Source of the DNA: Prochlorococcus sp. AG-459-B06
GTDB lineage: Bacteria; Cyanobacteriota; Cyanobacteriia; PCC-6307; Cyanobiaceae
DNA length: 59,322 nt
Assembly (NCBI GenBank): GCA_003209475.1
Contig: QCQY01000008.1
Span: forward strand, 1 to 59,322
Direction: 5' to 3'
Shown here piece after piece: positions 50,361-59,322 of the stretch. Positions within the stretch are counted from its first letter, which is position 1. The number at the start of each line of letters is the position of its first letter. The notes under the pieces were generated by a model. That model did not search any database and had not been told where the DNA came from. It saw nothing but the letters and a program-made list of their open reading frames with translations. Position numbers and translations under genes: made by a program.

Positions 50361-52637
50361 TTACAACTCTGCTGGATTAACATCTATTGTTAAAAAAACA
50401 TTTTTTGGAATAAGTTTCCATAATATTGATCTATCAGGTAAAGGTATCTTTGTTCCTTCAGGACCATGTATTAATATCTGCCATCTAAATTTTTTACCGA
50501 CTTTAGAAATTAAACTAGGAGCAGGACCAATTAATTTCCAGTTCTTTTTCTCACAAAAATTGTGTAGATATTTTGCTAACTTTATTGCAATTGACTCAGT
50601 TAATTCATAATTTTCACCTGATAATTTAAGAAGGCAAATCGTACAAAATGGAAATAAATTAGCATCTTTTCTCAATCTCGAGTTTTCACTTAAGAATCGT
50701 TCATAATCTCTTTTCTTAAGATACGAAATTACCGGGTGGCTAGGTTTATATGTTTGAAAAATTACTTTTCCTTTTTTTTGAGCCCTGCCTGCCCTGCCAG
50801 CTAATTGCAAAAACAATTGTAATGATTTTTCTTCTGCCGAAATATCTGGGCGATGAAGCAACCCATCTGCTGCAATAACTACTGAAAGAGTAATATTGGG
50901 GATGTCAATCCCTTTTGCCAACATTTGAGTTCCCACAAGAATATCAGCATCACCTTTAGAAAACTTTGAGAGAATATCTCTATGTCCATTTTTCCCTGAG
51001 GTTGTATCTCTATCAAAACGAAGTACTTTTAAGTCAGGAAATTCTTCATTTAAAAACTCTATTACCCTTTGTGTACCTATTCCAAAAGGTTTAAAGGCAG
51101 TTGAATGACAATCTGGGCAACGATTGATCAATCTCGATTTATGATCACACCAATGACAGCTTAACCATTTTTTTCCTTGTGAACCCAGATGCACTGATAA
51201 AGGAACGTCACAGTTAGGGCAGTTTATTAAATATCCGCAATTTCTACAACTTAAAAAACCACTGTGCCCCCTCCTAGGGATCAAAATTATTGCCTGCTCT
51301 TTTTTTAAGCGTAGTTGAGGAAGCAATTCTAATAATTCATTGGAAAAAATTTTCATATTTCCTTTCTTGAACTCATCCCGCATATCAATAATTCTTATTT
51401 CAGGAATCTCATTACTGGATATCCTTTCAATCATTCTTGTCAATTTAAAATTCTTTTCAAAAATACACTTCTTCCAATTCTTCATTGATGGGGTTGCACT
51501 CCCAAAAATTAACTTTGCAGAATTCCTTTTTACTATTTCAATAGCAATCTCTCTTGCGTCATAACAAGGCATAGGATTATCTTGTTTATAAGAAACATCA
51601 TGTTCTTCATCCATGATTATTAATCCAAGATTTTTCATTGGAAGAAAAACTGCGGACCTTGTTCCTATTACGATTAAAGGTTCATTAGCATCAATAATTT
51701 TCTTCCAAACTAGAGATCTATGATTGGGAGAACAGTTACTATGATATTCGTAAACAACATTATTAAATCGCCGACTAAACCTATCAAAAAGTTGCGGAAT
51801 TAGTCCAATTTCTGGGGCTAGTATCAAACAACTTTTTTTCTTAAAAAATTGATCTTCAGCAATTCTCATATAAACTTCTGTTTTACCTGAACCTGTTTCG
51901 CCCCATAGAAGTAAAACATCTCCTGGTTTCATTGTTTGAAATTCTTGAAGCACAATTTTTTGCTCATTTGTAAGATTTGGTTTTTTCGTCGCAATACGAT
52001 CATTTAGAAAGGAATTTAATTTAGTACTTATATTTTTTTTTCTTTTAGATTTAACAAGGTAATTTTTACTGACCATTGAGTTAATTAGTTTGTAATTAAA
52101 ACCAGACTTTATTAATTCACTTTGCCAATTACCTTTTTCAGGCAAAGTATTCATTAAAAAAAATTCTTTTTTGGTTAATCCATTATTCTTAATATCAAGT
52201 TCTTTTTTAGTTTCAATCCATATTTGATCTTTAAAACCTTTAGAAAAATTCTTATATTTACCAATCCAGCCAGGAGGAAATGCAGTCTTAAACATTTTTA
52301 AATTACTAACCATATAAAAAGAGGCTAGGGATTCTATAAATTCTCTCCAAGAGTCATCAATTATTTTTTTCTGCAAAATACTTTCAACAAACAAATATCT
52401 TATGCTTTTTTCTCCGGTAATATTTGTTTCATCATTATTGATTGTCGAATTTTTTTTTTTGGAGATCACTAACCCATTCAATAATCTCCCTCTTAGTCTC
52501 ACACTTACAATATCTCCAACTTCTGCCCCAAGATTATTTCCATCTAAATAGTAAAAGCTTTCATTACTACTACCTATATCAAGCAAAATTTCCAATTTGT
52601 AGGAGATATTTAATAACTGATTACTTGCCGGCTTCAA
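50361..52637 (-). CDS. priA: Primosomal replication restart helicase PriA
   Basis: Superfamily 2 helicase that reloads DnaB at stalled forks. 758 residues. N-terminal DNA-binding domain (about 10-110), Walker A LLLWGETGSGKTEVYMRI (about 247-256), DEEH box IMDEEHDVSY, eight zinc-binding Cys in the CRNCGYLINCPNCD and CHWCDHKSRLINRCPDC blocks, helicase motifs V/VI with GTQMLAKGIDIP and QLAGRAGRA. TTG start at 52637 (MKPASNQLLN) overlapping the TGA of a small upstream frame (TTGA). It meets the DUF3153-like gene with no gap. Confidence 0.96.
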   Translation of the reverse strand: MKPASNQLLNISYKLEILLDIGSSNESFYYLDGNNLGAEVGDIVSVRLRGRLLNGLVISKKKNSTINNDETNITGEKSIRYLFVESILQKKIIDDSWREFIESLASFYMVSNLKMFKTAFPPGWIGKYKNFSKGFKDQIWIETKKELDIKNNGLTKKEFFLMNTLPEKGNWQSELIKSGFNYKLINSMVSKNYLVKSKRKKNISTKLNSFLNDRIATKKPNLTNEQKIVLQEFQTMKPGDVLLLWGETGSGKTEVYMRIAEDQFFKKKSCLILAPEIGLIPQLFDRFSRRFNNVVYEYHSNCSPNHRSLVWKKIIDANEPLIVIGTRSAVFLPMKNLGLIIMDEEHDVSYKQDNPMPCYDAREIAIEIVKRNSAKLIFGSATPSMKNWKKCIFEKNFKLTRMIERISSNEIPEIRIIDMRDEFKKGNMKIFSNELLELLPQLRLKKEQAIILIPRRGHSGFLSCRNCGYLINCPNCDVPLSVHLGSQGKKWLSCHWCDHKSRLINRCPDCHSTAFKPFGIGTQRVIEFLNEEFPDLKVLRFDRDTTSGKNGHRDILSKFSKGDADILVGTQMLAKGIDIPNITLSVVIAADGLLHRPDISAEEKSLQLFLQLAGRAGRAQKKGKVIFQTYKPSHPVISYLKKRDYERFLSENSRLRKDANLFPFCTICLLKLSGENYELTESIAIKLAKYLHNFCEKKNWKLIGPAPSLISKVGKKFRWQILIHGPEGTKIPLPDRSILWKLIPKNVFLTIDVNPAEL

Positions 52638-52720
52638 AACTTTTTCTTAGTATTGGATTGTTGAACATTCCACAAAGTGTTTTTTGCACATTGTAAGTAT
52701 CCTGCTCTTAAGGGAGACAT
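52634..52720 (-). pseudogene. Possible leader ORF or eroded small gene upstream of priA
   Basis: A 28-residue frame from ATG 52720 (MSPLRAGYLQCAKNTLWNVQ... ending KKKF) stops with a TGA that overlaps the priA TTG start in TTGA, a typical coupling arrangement. Its frame opens at 52744. Upstream, another frame from 52806 gives VKSLGISQTGRSFLEF, which would join it if one base were added near the TTT at 52741-52743. A third frame from TTG 52826 encodes 13 residues. It could be a decayed gene, a leader peptide or chance. The 14-base repeat copy 3 lies within it. Confidence 0.3.
52660..52674 (-). repeat. Copy 3 of repeat, TGTGGAATGTTCAAC
   Basis: Third exact copy, on the minus strand, 23-37 bases upstream of the priA start. 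It is identical over 15 bases to the copy at 5870, almost 47 kb away. All three copies lie within 80 bases of a gene start. Confidence 0.5.
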
Positions 52721-52960
52721 GAAGCTTTGATCATTGACTGAAAATTCAAGAAATGATCTGCCTGTCTGAGAAATCCCAAGACTTTTTACTTTAGGTAATC
52801 TATAGCACTATTTAAATTTTTCAACAATTTAGAAAACTTTTCTTATTCTCATTATGTGAAAAAGTTTTTTAAACATGAAGGGGGACTTTACTACTAAATG
52901 TTCAAATTAGCCCTAAATAAAATTTTATCTAGTTAAATTCACCCTAGAAAGGAGTAAATT
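52721..52960. other. Spacer between priA leader and rpoD
   Basis: The 240 bases are AT-rich. Apart from the weak frames noted with the priA leader I see no gene. A ribosome-binding AGGAG (in GAAAGGAGTAAATTATG) precedes rpoD, and I see no clear structured RNA. The promoters of priA and rpoD must both lie here. A small RNA cannot be excluded. Confidence 0.5.
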
Positions 52961-54142
52961 ATGTGTCCAGTCGCAACAGAATCAAAGAATTCAAAACCTA
53001 GTTCAAAAAAAAAGATCAATAAAAAAATTAATACAAATTTAGAAACAGTAGTTGAAGGAGATAGTAATAAAAGTAGTCAAAATTTACAGACATCTTCTGA
53101 ATTAAACGAAAGCAGTATTGAAAATAATAATGAATTTAGTGATTCTGAAGAAGAAGATAAAGGGCTCGGAAATATAAAGCTTGGGCCAAAAGGTATCTAC
53201 ACTGAAGATTCAATAAGAGTTTATCTACAAGAAATTGGGAGAATTAGACTTTTAAGACCAGATGAAGAAATTGAACTTGCAAGAAAAATTGCTGACTTAC
53301 TCCAATTAGAAGAGCTGGCAACTCAATATGAGTCAGAAAAAGGACATTTCCCATCTGTTAGAGAATGGGCCGAGTTAATAGATATGCCTCTTTCCAAATT
53401 TAGAAGAAGACTTCTCTTAGGTAGGAGAGCTAAAGAAAAAATGGTTCAATCAAATTTAAGATTAGTTGTTTCCATTGCTAAAAAATACATGAATAGAGGT
53501 TTATCATTTCAAGATCTAATCCAAGAAGGAAGTTTGGGTTTAATTAGAGCAGCGGAAAAATTTGACCATGAAAAAGGTTATAAGTTCTCTACATATGCAA
53601 CTTGGTGGATTCGCCAAGCCATTACAAGAGCAATTGCAGATCAAAGTAGAACTATTAGATTGCCAGTTCACTTATACGAGACAATATCCAGAATTAAAAA
53701 AACCACAAAAGTTCTTAGTCAAGAATTTGGAAGGAAACCTAGTGAAGAAGAAATTGCTGAGAGTATGGAAATGACAATTGAGAAATTAAGATTTATAGCT
53801 AAAAGTGCGCAACTTCCTATTTCTTTAGAAACTCCAATAGGGAAAGAGGAAGACTCAAGACTCGGAGACTTTATAGAGGCTGATATAGAAAATCCAGAGC
53901 AAGATGTTTCTAAAACTTTATTAAGAGAAGATTTGGAAGGAGTTTTAGCCACTCTTAGTCCAAGAGAAAGAGATGTTCTCAGATTGAGATATGGGATTGA
54001 TGATGGAAGAATGAAAACTCTTGAAGAAATTGGCCAAATTTTTGATGTGACGAGAGAAAGAATTAGACAAATAGAGGCAAAAGCCTTAAGAAAACTTAGA
54101 CATCCAAATCGCAATGGAGTTTTAAAAGAATATATAAAATAA
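52961..54142 (+). CDS. rpoD: Principal RNA polymerase sigma factor RpoD (SigA)
   Basis: Group 1 sigma-70 factor; 393 residues. A Ser/Lys/Glu-rich N-terminus (1-70), then region 1.2 ([16 protein letters not shown]), 2.1-2.4 ([62 protein letters not shown]), region 3 and region 4.2 ([30 protein letters not shown]). The intact region 2.4 and region 4 indicate the housekeeping factor. It may be subject to light or circadian control in vivo, but no site is visible. ATG start at 52961 with an AGGAG ribosome-binding site. Confidence 0.95.
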   Translation: MCPVATESKNSKPSSKKKINKKINTNLETVVEGDSNKSSQNLQTSSELNESSIENNNEFSDSEEEDKGLGNIKLGPKGIYTEDSIRVYLQEIGRIRLLRPDEEIELARKIADLLQLEELATQYESEKGHFPSVREWAELIDMPLSKFRRRLLLGRRAKEKMVQSNLRLVVSIAKKYMNRGLSFQDLIQEGSLGLIRAAEKFDHEKGYKFSTYATWWIRQAITRAIADQSRTIRLPVHLYETISRIKKTTKVLSQEFGRKPSEEEIAESMEMTIEKLRFIAKSAQLPISLETPIGKEEDSRLGDFIEADIENPEQDVSKTLLREDLEGVLATLSPRERDVLRLRYGIDDGRMKTLEEIGQIFDVTRERIRQIEAKALRKLRHPNRNGVLKEYIK

Positions 54143-54239
54143 AAAAAGTTAAGTATAATAATTTGCTTTAAAAACTTGCAAAAGAATAACTTAAAATAAA
54201 TTCGACTTTATTTTTAATTCAAACTCAAAATAATATTTA

Positions 54240-55190
54240 ATGACTAATTTTAAGCTGAAAATAGCTAGTAGAAGAAGCAAACTAGCAATGGTTCAAACTT
54301 TATGGGTTAAAGATCAACTAGAAAAAAATATTCCAAATTTAGAGGTATCTATAGAAGCTATGGCAACTCAAGGAGATAAAATTCTTGATGTAGCTTTAGC
54401 AAAAATAGGAGATAAAGGCTTATTTACAAAAGAACTTGAGGCACAAATGCTTGTTGGCCAGGCAGACATAGCAGTACATTCTCTAAAAGATTTACCAACG
54501 AATTTACCTAGCGGCCTTAAATTAGGGTGTATAACAAAAAGAGAAGACCCTGCTGATGCTTTAGTAGTAAACAAAAAAAATGATTGTTATAGATTAGAAA
54601 CTTTACCCGCAGGTTCAATTGTTGGGACAAGCTCCCTAAGAAGACTTGCACAATTAAGAAATAAGTATCCACATCTTGAATTTAAAGATATTAGGGGAAA
54701 TGTTATTACGAGAATAGAAAAATTAGATGCTGGTGCATTTGATTGCATAATACTGGCTGCTGCTGGGTTAAAGAGATTGGGTTTTGAATCAAGAATTCAT
54801 CAGATTATTTCAAATGAGATTTCCCTTCATGCCGTTGGTCAAGGCGCACTAGGTATTGAATGTAAATCTAATGATAAAAAGGTTTTAGAAATTATAAATG
54901 TCTTGGAAGATCAACCTACTAGTCAAAGATGTATAGCGGAGAGAGCTTTTTTAAGAGAGCTTGAAGGGGGATGCCAAGTCCCAATAGGTGTGAATAGTAA
55001 AATTCAAAATGAACAACTTTGCCTTACTGGCATGGTTGCATCTCTCGATGGAGAAAGGCTTATTAAAGATCAATATATTGGCAATATTAATGATCCCGAA
55101 GAAGTAGGCAAAGAACTAGCTAAAAGACTAAAGCTCCAAGGTGCCGAAGAAATACTAAGCGAAATATTTGAAAAATTTAGAGAAAAATAA
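54240..55190 (+). CDS. hemC: Porphobilinogen deaminase (hydroxymethylbilane synthase)
   Basis: Condenses four porphobilinogens to hydroxymethylbilane, early in heme and chlorophyll synthesis. 316 residues. [13 protein letters not shown] at the N-terminus, [19 protein letters not shown] (catalytic Asp), [11 protein letters not shown] and RGNVITR. The dipyrromethane cofactor attaches to Cys245 in [14 protein letters not shown] start [12 protein letters not shown]. It converges with the second ppa gene after 6 bases. Confidence 0.97.
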   Translation: MTNFKLKIASRRSKLAMVQTLWVKDQLEKNIPNLEVSIEAMATQGDKILDVALAKIGDKGLFTKELEAQMLVGQADIAVHSLKDLPTNLPSGLKLGCITKREDPADALVVNKKNDCYRLETLPAGSIVGTSSLRRLAQLRNKYPHLEFKDIRGNVITRIEKLDAGAFDCIILAAAGLKRLGFESRIHQIISNEISLHAVGQGALGIECKSNDKKVLEIINVLEDQPTSQRCIAERAFLRELEGGCQVPIGVNSKIQNEQLCLTGMVASLDGERLIKDQYIGNINDPEEVGKELAKRLKLQGAEEILSEIFEKFREK

Positions 55191-55196
55191 TATTAG

Positions 55197-55784
55197 TTAA
55201 TTTATTAATTTTGGATCAATTTCTTTTTTATATCTATCTTCACAATCTTTAATTACTTCAACAGCTTCTTCTGTCCCAAAAAAACCATTAACAGTACATG
55301 TTCCTGGTTTTTTTAGATCTTTGTAGTGTTCCCAATAATAGGTCGTTTCTTTTAGCCAATGCTCTCCAAGGTCTTTAAAACTTGAAATATGATCCATTCT
55401 TTTATCATCTGCCAGAACTGCTATTACCTTATCATCCACCTCTCCCCCATCATCAAATTTCATCACCCCAACAATTCTAGCCTCGACAATAGATCCAGGT
55501 ATCAATGGCTCAGTTACTCCAACAATCTCCACATCAAGTGGATCACCATCTTCATCCCAAGTCCTTGGTATACATCCATAGGCAAAGGGATAAGCAAGTG
55601 AAGAATAACCCACCCTATCAAGTTTAAGGTGACCCGTTTCTGTAATTAATTCATATTTATTTATAGTATTAGAATTCAATTCAACAATAGCGTTAACTAT
55701 TGAATTTGAGCTATCAGTGAAAGCATTTAATATATGTAATAAATTTGGTGTAACCCTACTTGGGGGTTGATTTAGATTTGCCAT
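55197..55784 (-). CDS. Second family I inorganic pyrophosphatase, complete active site
   Basis: 195-residue family I pyrophosphatase divergent from the ppa at 39897. All key residues are present: Glu/Lys/Glu in VNAIVEL and INKYEL, LDRVGYSSLAYPFAYG, Asp80-Gly-Asp82-Pro-Leu-Asp85 (DEDGDPLD), Asp in FDDGGEVDDK and Tyr155-Lys156 (EHYKD). Positions count from a TTG one codon upstream; I place the start at the ATG 55784 (MANLNQPPS). It may be the catalytically dominant enzyme. The name ppa belongs to the other copy by convention. Confidence 0.9.
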   Translation of the reverse strand: MANLNQPPSRVTPNLLHILNAFTDSSNSIVNAIVELNSNTINKYELITETGHLKLDRVGYSSLAYPFAYGCIPRTWDEDGDPLDVEIVGVTEPLIPGSIVEARIVGVMKFDDGGEVDDKVIAVLADDKRMDHISSFKDLGEHWLKETTYYWEHYKDLKKPGTCTVNGFFGTEEAVEVIKDCEDRYKKEIDPKLIN

Positions 55785-55847
55785 CAAAAAATTATTTTTG
55801 TTTATCTTACATCCTCACACCTAACCAAATTCTTTAAAAGTAATTTT

Positions 55848-57353
55848 TCAGCAAAAATCATTAATTTTAGACCTTAAATGATTAATAAAATAGTTTGGCG
55901 ATAGTTCTTCATTAGTTACAGCTCTTACCAACTCCATACAATTAACTGATCTGCCATATTTATGTACATTATTTTTTAACCAAAAGATGATCTTTTGATA
56001 TTCACCATTTTCAATTAAGTTTTCAATCAAACCTATATCTCTTTCCATTTGATTTGAAATTTGTGCACTTATAACATGTCCTAACAAATATGAGGGGAAA
56101 TATCCAAACGCACCTTCACTCCAATGGACATCTTGAAGACAACCTTCTGAATCATTAGATGGTTTAATTCCTAGGAGTTCGTCATATCTTTTATTCCATT
56201 CTGTTGGAATATCTTCAGCAGGTAACCCCCTTTCAATTAAATCTATTTCAAGTTCAGTTCTTATTAATATGTGTAAGCCATAAGTCAATTCATCCGCCTC
56301 AACCCTATTTAATCCTGCTTCCAAATGATTAATAGATTTCCAGAGTTCTAAATAATTATTAAGAGAACATCCAGCCGAAACAAATTTTTTAAAAAATCTT
56401 TTTGAAAAGGATTTGGATTTAACTATTCTATTTTCCCAAAATAAAGATTGACTTTCATGAATACCCATAGAAGTTGCTTGTCCTAAAGGCCAAGCAAACC
56501 ATTGATGACTTTGAGATGGCAAACCCTGCTCATAAATAGAATGACCCCACTCATGCGCAGTTGCTAAAAAACTTGATAATGGTTCACCTTCAACAATTCT
56601 TGTAGTGATCCTAAAATCATTAGGTCCTAAAGTAATCGAAAAAGGATGGGGAGATTGTCCAACAACAACTAGATCTATATCTCTTCCAAACTCGTCAAGT
56701 AATTTAGAACATAAATTTTTTTGAGATTCTGGACTTAAATTCCAATGATTTTTTTGGGACTTGTTAATTGTTCTAATCAAGCCTGGGATGGTTTCTTTCA
56801 GTGGTTGAAAAATTTTATATAACCATTTCAAATTTAATTCAGGCTCAAAGGGTTGGGCTAATGTCTCCCAAGGTGAACATTGAATAGATATTTGTTTTGC
56901 CTCTTCAATCCGCAATTTGACTAAATCTTCAAAGAAAGGAAGAAAAATTTTAAAATCTGACTTCTCCTTAGCTTCTTGCCAGCTTTCATAACCTTTAGAT
57001 TTTGCCTTTGCTAGAGACTCAACCAATTGGGGATCTAAATTTCTTTCTTTATTAAATTCCTTCAATAAAAGACTAATATTTCTTTCTTTATCTTTTATGA
57101 AAAGTTGATTATCGGAATTTCGTTCAATATCTGATAGTTCATTTTTAGCAGATTGTATTAAATTAGAAAATTCCTCGGAAGAATTTCTTTCATGCAATAC
57201 TTTTGCAATATAAGTAAGTTGTTCAGACCTCCAAGAAGCACCTTTCTTTGGCATTCCAGTATTCTGATCCCAATAAAGTGTATTTTGGATTGAACCTAAT
57301 ATTTGTGTTTCTTTAAGGTAAGCACCCAGTTTATTCCAATGAGTTACAGCCAA
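55848..57353 (-). CDS. Carboxypeptidase Taq (M32) metallocarboxypeptidase
   Basis: M32 zinc carboxypeptidase of 501 residues. The zinc motif is HEWGHSIYEQG (HExxH), followed by GIHESQSLFWEN (third ligand Glu) and ELTYGLHILIRTELE. LYWDQNTGMPKKGA is the N-terminal conserved block. It removes C-terminal residues from peptides in the cytoplasm, probably for recycling. ATG start MAVTHWNKLGAYL. It is divergent from the YjbQ gene across 108 bases that show no gene. Confidence 0.94.
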   Translation of the reverse strand: MAVTHWNKLGAYLKETQILGSIQNTLYWDQNTGMPKKGASWRSEQLTYIAKVLHERNSSEEFSNLIQSAKNELSDIERNSDNQLFIKDKERNISLLLKEFNKERNLDPQLVESLAKAKSKGYESWQEAKEKSDFKIFLPFFEDLVKLRIEEAKQISIQCSPWETLAQPFEPELNLKWLYKIFQPLKETIPGLIRTINKSQKNHWNLSPESQKNLCSKLLDEFGRDIDLVVVGQSPHPFSITLGPNDFRITTRIVEGEPLSSFLATAHEWGHSIYEQGLPSQSHQWFAWPLGQATSMGIHESQSLFWENRIVKSKSFSKRFFKKFVSAGCSLNNYLELWKSINHLEAGLNRVEADELTYGLHILIRTELEIDLIERGLPAEDIPTEWNKRYDELLGIKPSNDSEGCLQDVHWSEGAFGYFPSYLLGHVISAQISNQMERDIGLIENLIENGEYQKIIFWLKNNVHKYGRSVNCMELVRAVTNEELSPNYFINHLRSKINDFC

Positions 57354-57461
57354 AGATTTAAATGGAAATTAAATTTATTTTAAGATAAAAATTTTAATGT
57401 CTGCATTAAAATATAAATCTTTATCCATAATAGGATATTGATTAATTAAGTTTTACCTTGA

Positions 57462-57917
57462 ATGGAACAAATATTTTCAAAATTAAAATTCATAACCCAT
57501 GGCGAGGGTTTTATTGATATAACATATGATTTAAATTTATGTATTAAAAAAAATAACTTTCATTCTGGAATTTTAAATTTAACTTCACTTCATACAAGTT
57601 GCAGTTTAACCATTAATGAGAACGCGGATCCAAATGTGTTAAGGGACCTAAAAAAGTATATGCAATCGATAGTTCCCTATGATTCCTACTTAACCTTATC
57701 AAAAGATAGAGAAGAAATATCCTATAAACATTATCAAGAGGGGGCTGACGATATGCCAGCACATATTAAAACATCCCTAACAAACACTTGTTTATCTTTG
57801 AGTTTTCAAGACGGGAAAATTATGCTGGGCACATGGCAAGCTGTTTATTTATGGGAACATCGATTTGATCAAAAGGAAAGAATCATAAATGTACATATAA
57901 TTGGTGATAAAAAGTAA
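57462..57917 (+). CDS. YjbQ-family protein (UPF0047)
   Basis: 151 residues of the YjbQ family: an N-terminal ITYDLN, LHTSCSLTINENADPNVLRDLKKYM, EGADDMPAHIKTSL and GTWQAVYLWEHR. The E. coli homologue has weak thiamin-phosphate synthase-like activity; the real role is unknown. ATG start MEQIFSKLKFITHG. First of three same-strand genes (YjbQ, phhB, CobW). Confidence 0.9.
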   Translation: MEQIFSKLKFITHGEGFIDITYDLNLCIKKNNFHSGILNLTSLHTSCSLTINENADPNVLRDLKKYMQSIVPYDSYLTLSKDREEISYKHYQEGADDMPAHIKTSLTNTCLSLSFQDGKIMLGTWQAVYLWEHRFDQKERIINVHIIGDKK

Positions 57918-57953
57918 GTTATTTATAATGTAATAAGCCAGATTTCTTATTTA

Positions 57954-58244
57954 ATGGAACCCTACATTTTGCAAGATGAAGAATTGAATGAATTAGTTTT
58001 CAAAATACCTGGCTGGGAAATTAAATCTAAACAAATCCAAAGAGAATTTAACTTCGCTAATTTTATTCAAGCCTTTGCTTTCATGACTAAGGTTGCTTTA
58101 ATCTGTGAAAAATATAACCATCATCCTAACTGGGAGAATGTTTATGCAAAAGTAATAATTAAATTAAATACACATGATCTAGGAGGTATTACAAATCTGG
58201 ATCAAACATTAGCTTCGGAAATCAACAAAATTTTCGATCAATAA
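57954..58244 (+). CDS. phhB: Pterin-4a-carbinolamine dehydratase family protein
   Basis: 96 residues of the PhhB/PCD fold with the catalytic motif EKYNHHPNWENVYAKVIIKL...THD intact (both His and the downstream His-Asp). PCD recycles the pterin cofactor of aromatic hydroxylases. A related family, acRAF, is a RuBisCO assembly factor of alpha-carboxysome bacteria and has lost this motif. The intact motif here favours a true dehydratase, but the missing hydroxylase and the carboxysome of this organism leave the acRAF role as an alternative. ATG start MEPYILQDEEL. Confidence 0.88.
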   Translation: MEPYILQDEELNELVFKIPGWEIKSKQIQREFNFANFIQAFAFMTKVALICEKYNHHPNWENVYAKVIIKLNTHDLGGITNLDQTLASEINKIFDQ

Positions 58245-58272
58245 AAATATAACCTTTTTTCAACTAGTCAAA

Positions 58273-59319
58273 ATGTCCAAAAATTTATTGCCAGTTACTA
58301 TTATTAGTGGATTTTTAGGTTCTGGCAAAACTACACTTCTGAATCATATTTTAAAAAATCAAGTTGGTATTAAAACAGCTGTTTTAGTTAACGAATTTGG
58401 AGAGATCGGAATAGATAATGAATTAATAATAGAAGGCTCAGAAGATATGATCGAATTAAATAATGGATGTATATGTTGCTCTATTAATGGCGAATTATTA
58501 AATACCGTATCCAAAGTTTTAGAAAGAGCTGAAAAATTAGACTATTTGATTGTTGAAACAACTGGATTAGCAGATCCATTACCAGTAGCCATGACTTTCG
58601 CTGCTGGTGATCTGAGAGAAAAAGTAAGATTAGATTCGATAATCACAGTTATTGATGGAGAAAATTTTGATTTTGAAATAAATAATACAAGTGTCGCCTA
58701 TTCTCAAATTTTATATGGAGATATCCTTCTTCTAAATAAATCTGATTTAGCAAATGAAAAAAAATTAAAGAAAATAGAGGCGTTTATAAATAAAATAAAA
58801 AAAGAACCAAGGATTTTGAGATCTACTAATAGTGAAGTTGCATTACATACAATAATGAGCGTGGGTTTATTTGAAACAGATACTTTTGAATTCGAGAAAA
58901 ACAAAAAAAATGCAGAACAAAATTCCCACGATCACTCTTCTCATTCCCACGATCACTCTTCTCATCCCCACGATCACTCTTCTCATTCCCACGATCACTC
59001 TTCTCATCCCCACGATTTGATCAATAATATTGAGGGTTTTACCTCAGTTTCTTATGAGACATTTGAACCATTTTCCTTAAGGAAGTTTCAATATTTCTTA
59101 GATAATCAAATCTCACAAAATGTATTTAGAGCAAAAGGAATATTATGGTTCATGGAAAGTGAAAGAAAACATATTTTTCACTTGTCTGGAAAGCGGTTTT
59201 CTCTAGATGATGAGGAATGGACAAAAGAAAAATCTAATAAGATAGTCTTAATTGGGAAAAACTTAGATCACCAAACTATTAAAAATCAACTGTCATCATG
59301 TAGATTTAATTCAGATTAA
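58273..59319 (+). CDS. CobW/COG0523-family GTPase with His-rich metal-binding tract
   Basis: 348-residue G3E GTPase. GFLGSGKTTLLNHIL (about 13-27) is the P-loop, Cys66-Ile-Cys-Cys69 (NGCICCS) the metal-binding motif, Asn155-Lys-x-Asp158 the guanine motif. A His-rich tract (about 218-248, alternating HDHSSH units) is followed by the CobW C-terminal domain. Metal delivery, to cobalamin synthesis or zinc enzymes, is the family role; I cannot say which metal. ATG start MSKNLLPVTIISGF, 28 bases after phhB. It ends 3 bases before the window end. Confidence 0.9.
   Translation: MSKNLLPVTIISGFLGSGKTTLLNHILKNQVGIKTAVLVNEFGEIGIDNELIIEGSEDMIELNNGCICCSINGELLNTVSKVLERAEKLDYLIVETTGLADPLPVAMTFAAGDLREKVRLDSIITVIDGENFDFEINNTSVAYSQILYGDILLLNKSDLANEKKLKKIEAFINKIKKEPRILRSTNSEVALHTIMSVGLFETDTFEFEKNKKNAEQNSHDHSSHSHDHSSHPHDHSSHSHDHSSHPHDLINNIEGFTSVSYETFEPFSLRKFQYFLDNQISQNVFRAKGILWFMESERKHIFHLSGKRFSLDDEEWTKEKSNKIVLIGKNLDHQTIKNQLSSCRFNSD
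58923..59015. repeat. 21-base tandem repeat encoding the His-rich tract
   Basis: Four full copies and one partial copy of the 21-base unit (consensus tYCCCACGATCACTCTTCTCA), at 58923, 58944, 58965, 58986 and 59007. Units differ only at the second base (T or C), which gives the alternating Ser/Pro. The repeats are in frame (7 residues per unit), so copy-number change would lengthen or shorten the tract without a frameshift. Confidence 0.95.
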
Positions 59320-59322
59320 AGA

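Noticed and set aside
52638-52960. 6S RNA or tRNA in the priA-rpoD spacer
   Set aside because: I looked for cloverleaf, long hairpin and 6S-like features and found none convincing.

Overview
The window is about 59 kb of very AT-rich, densely packed cyanobacterial chromosome. Three things point to Prochlorococcus of a high-light-adapted clade: a form IA RuBisCO inside a cso-type (alpha) carboxysome cluster, chlorophyll and photosystem genes (chlN, chlB, chlL, por, psaM, psb27), and a streamlined layout with tiny intergenic gaps, many overlapping ends and many TTG starts. The clade assignment is inference from gene content and base composition. No rRNA, tRNA, insertion sequence or CRISPR array was recognised.

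Layout. Positions 1-5620 (minus) hold the carboxysome operon csoS1-cbbL-cbbS-csoS2-csoSCA, with csoSCA cut by the window edge. A 326-base non-coding stretch with several inverted repeats (5621-5946) separates it from rdgB and the convergent csoS1D tandem-BMC shell gene. Positions 7407-13445 hold a conserved unknown gene, the three dark-operative protochlorophyllide reductase genes (chlN, chlB, chlL), light-dependent por, a small membrane protein and the 34-residue photosystem I gene psaM. Positions 13546-20720 carry a lipoate-ligase-like gene, an M50 protease with a CBS-like tail, trpF, folE, a short-chain dehydrogenase, accA, and the alkane pathway pair acyl-ACP reductase and aldehyde-deformylating oxygenase. 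Positions 20831-32606 carry a creatininase-family gene, an S1-domain protein overlapping a Tab2-family RNA-binding protein, a YfiH-type protein, ilvB, hemH with a chlorophyll-binding-like tail, a tyrosine recombinase, cobO, pyrH, frr and a geranylgeranyl-reductase-like flavoprotein.

Positions 32631-41142 are mostly minus: transaldolase, ftsI with a small FtsL-like gene upstream, a CPBP membrane protease, a plus-strand double histidine phosphatase, lepB, an ArsC/Spx-like gene, an inorganic pyrophosphatase with an altered active site, and a putative HTH gene with a large palindrome in its upstream region. Positions 41317-59319 hold proS, psb27, purA, a PfkB kinase, cutA, cobK, ssb, argB, priA, rpoD, hemC, a second pyrophosphatase with a complete active site, an M32 carboxypeptidase, a YjbQ protein, a pterin dehydratase and a CobW-family GTPase with a 21-base tandem repeat encoding a His-rich tract.

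Together these genes serve carbon fixation, tetrapyrrole and chlorophyll synthesis (hemC, hemH, chlLNB, por, and the cobalamin genes cobK and cobO), fatty acid and alkane synthesis (accA, AAR, ADO) and core information processing. I found no clearly new multi-gene system. The best leads are non-coding structure around the carboxysome operon, a 14-base sequence present three times, the two unequal pyrophosphatases, the palindrome beside the putative HTH gene, and the open but start-less region before the YfiH gene.
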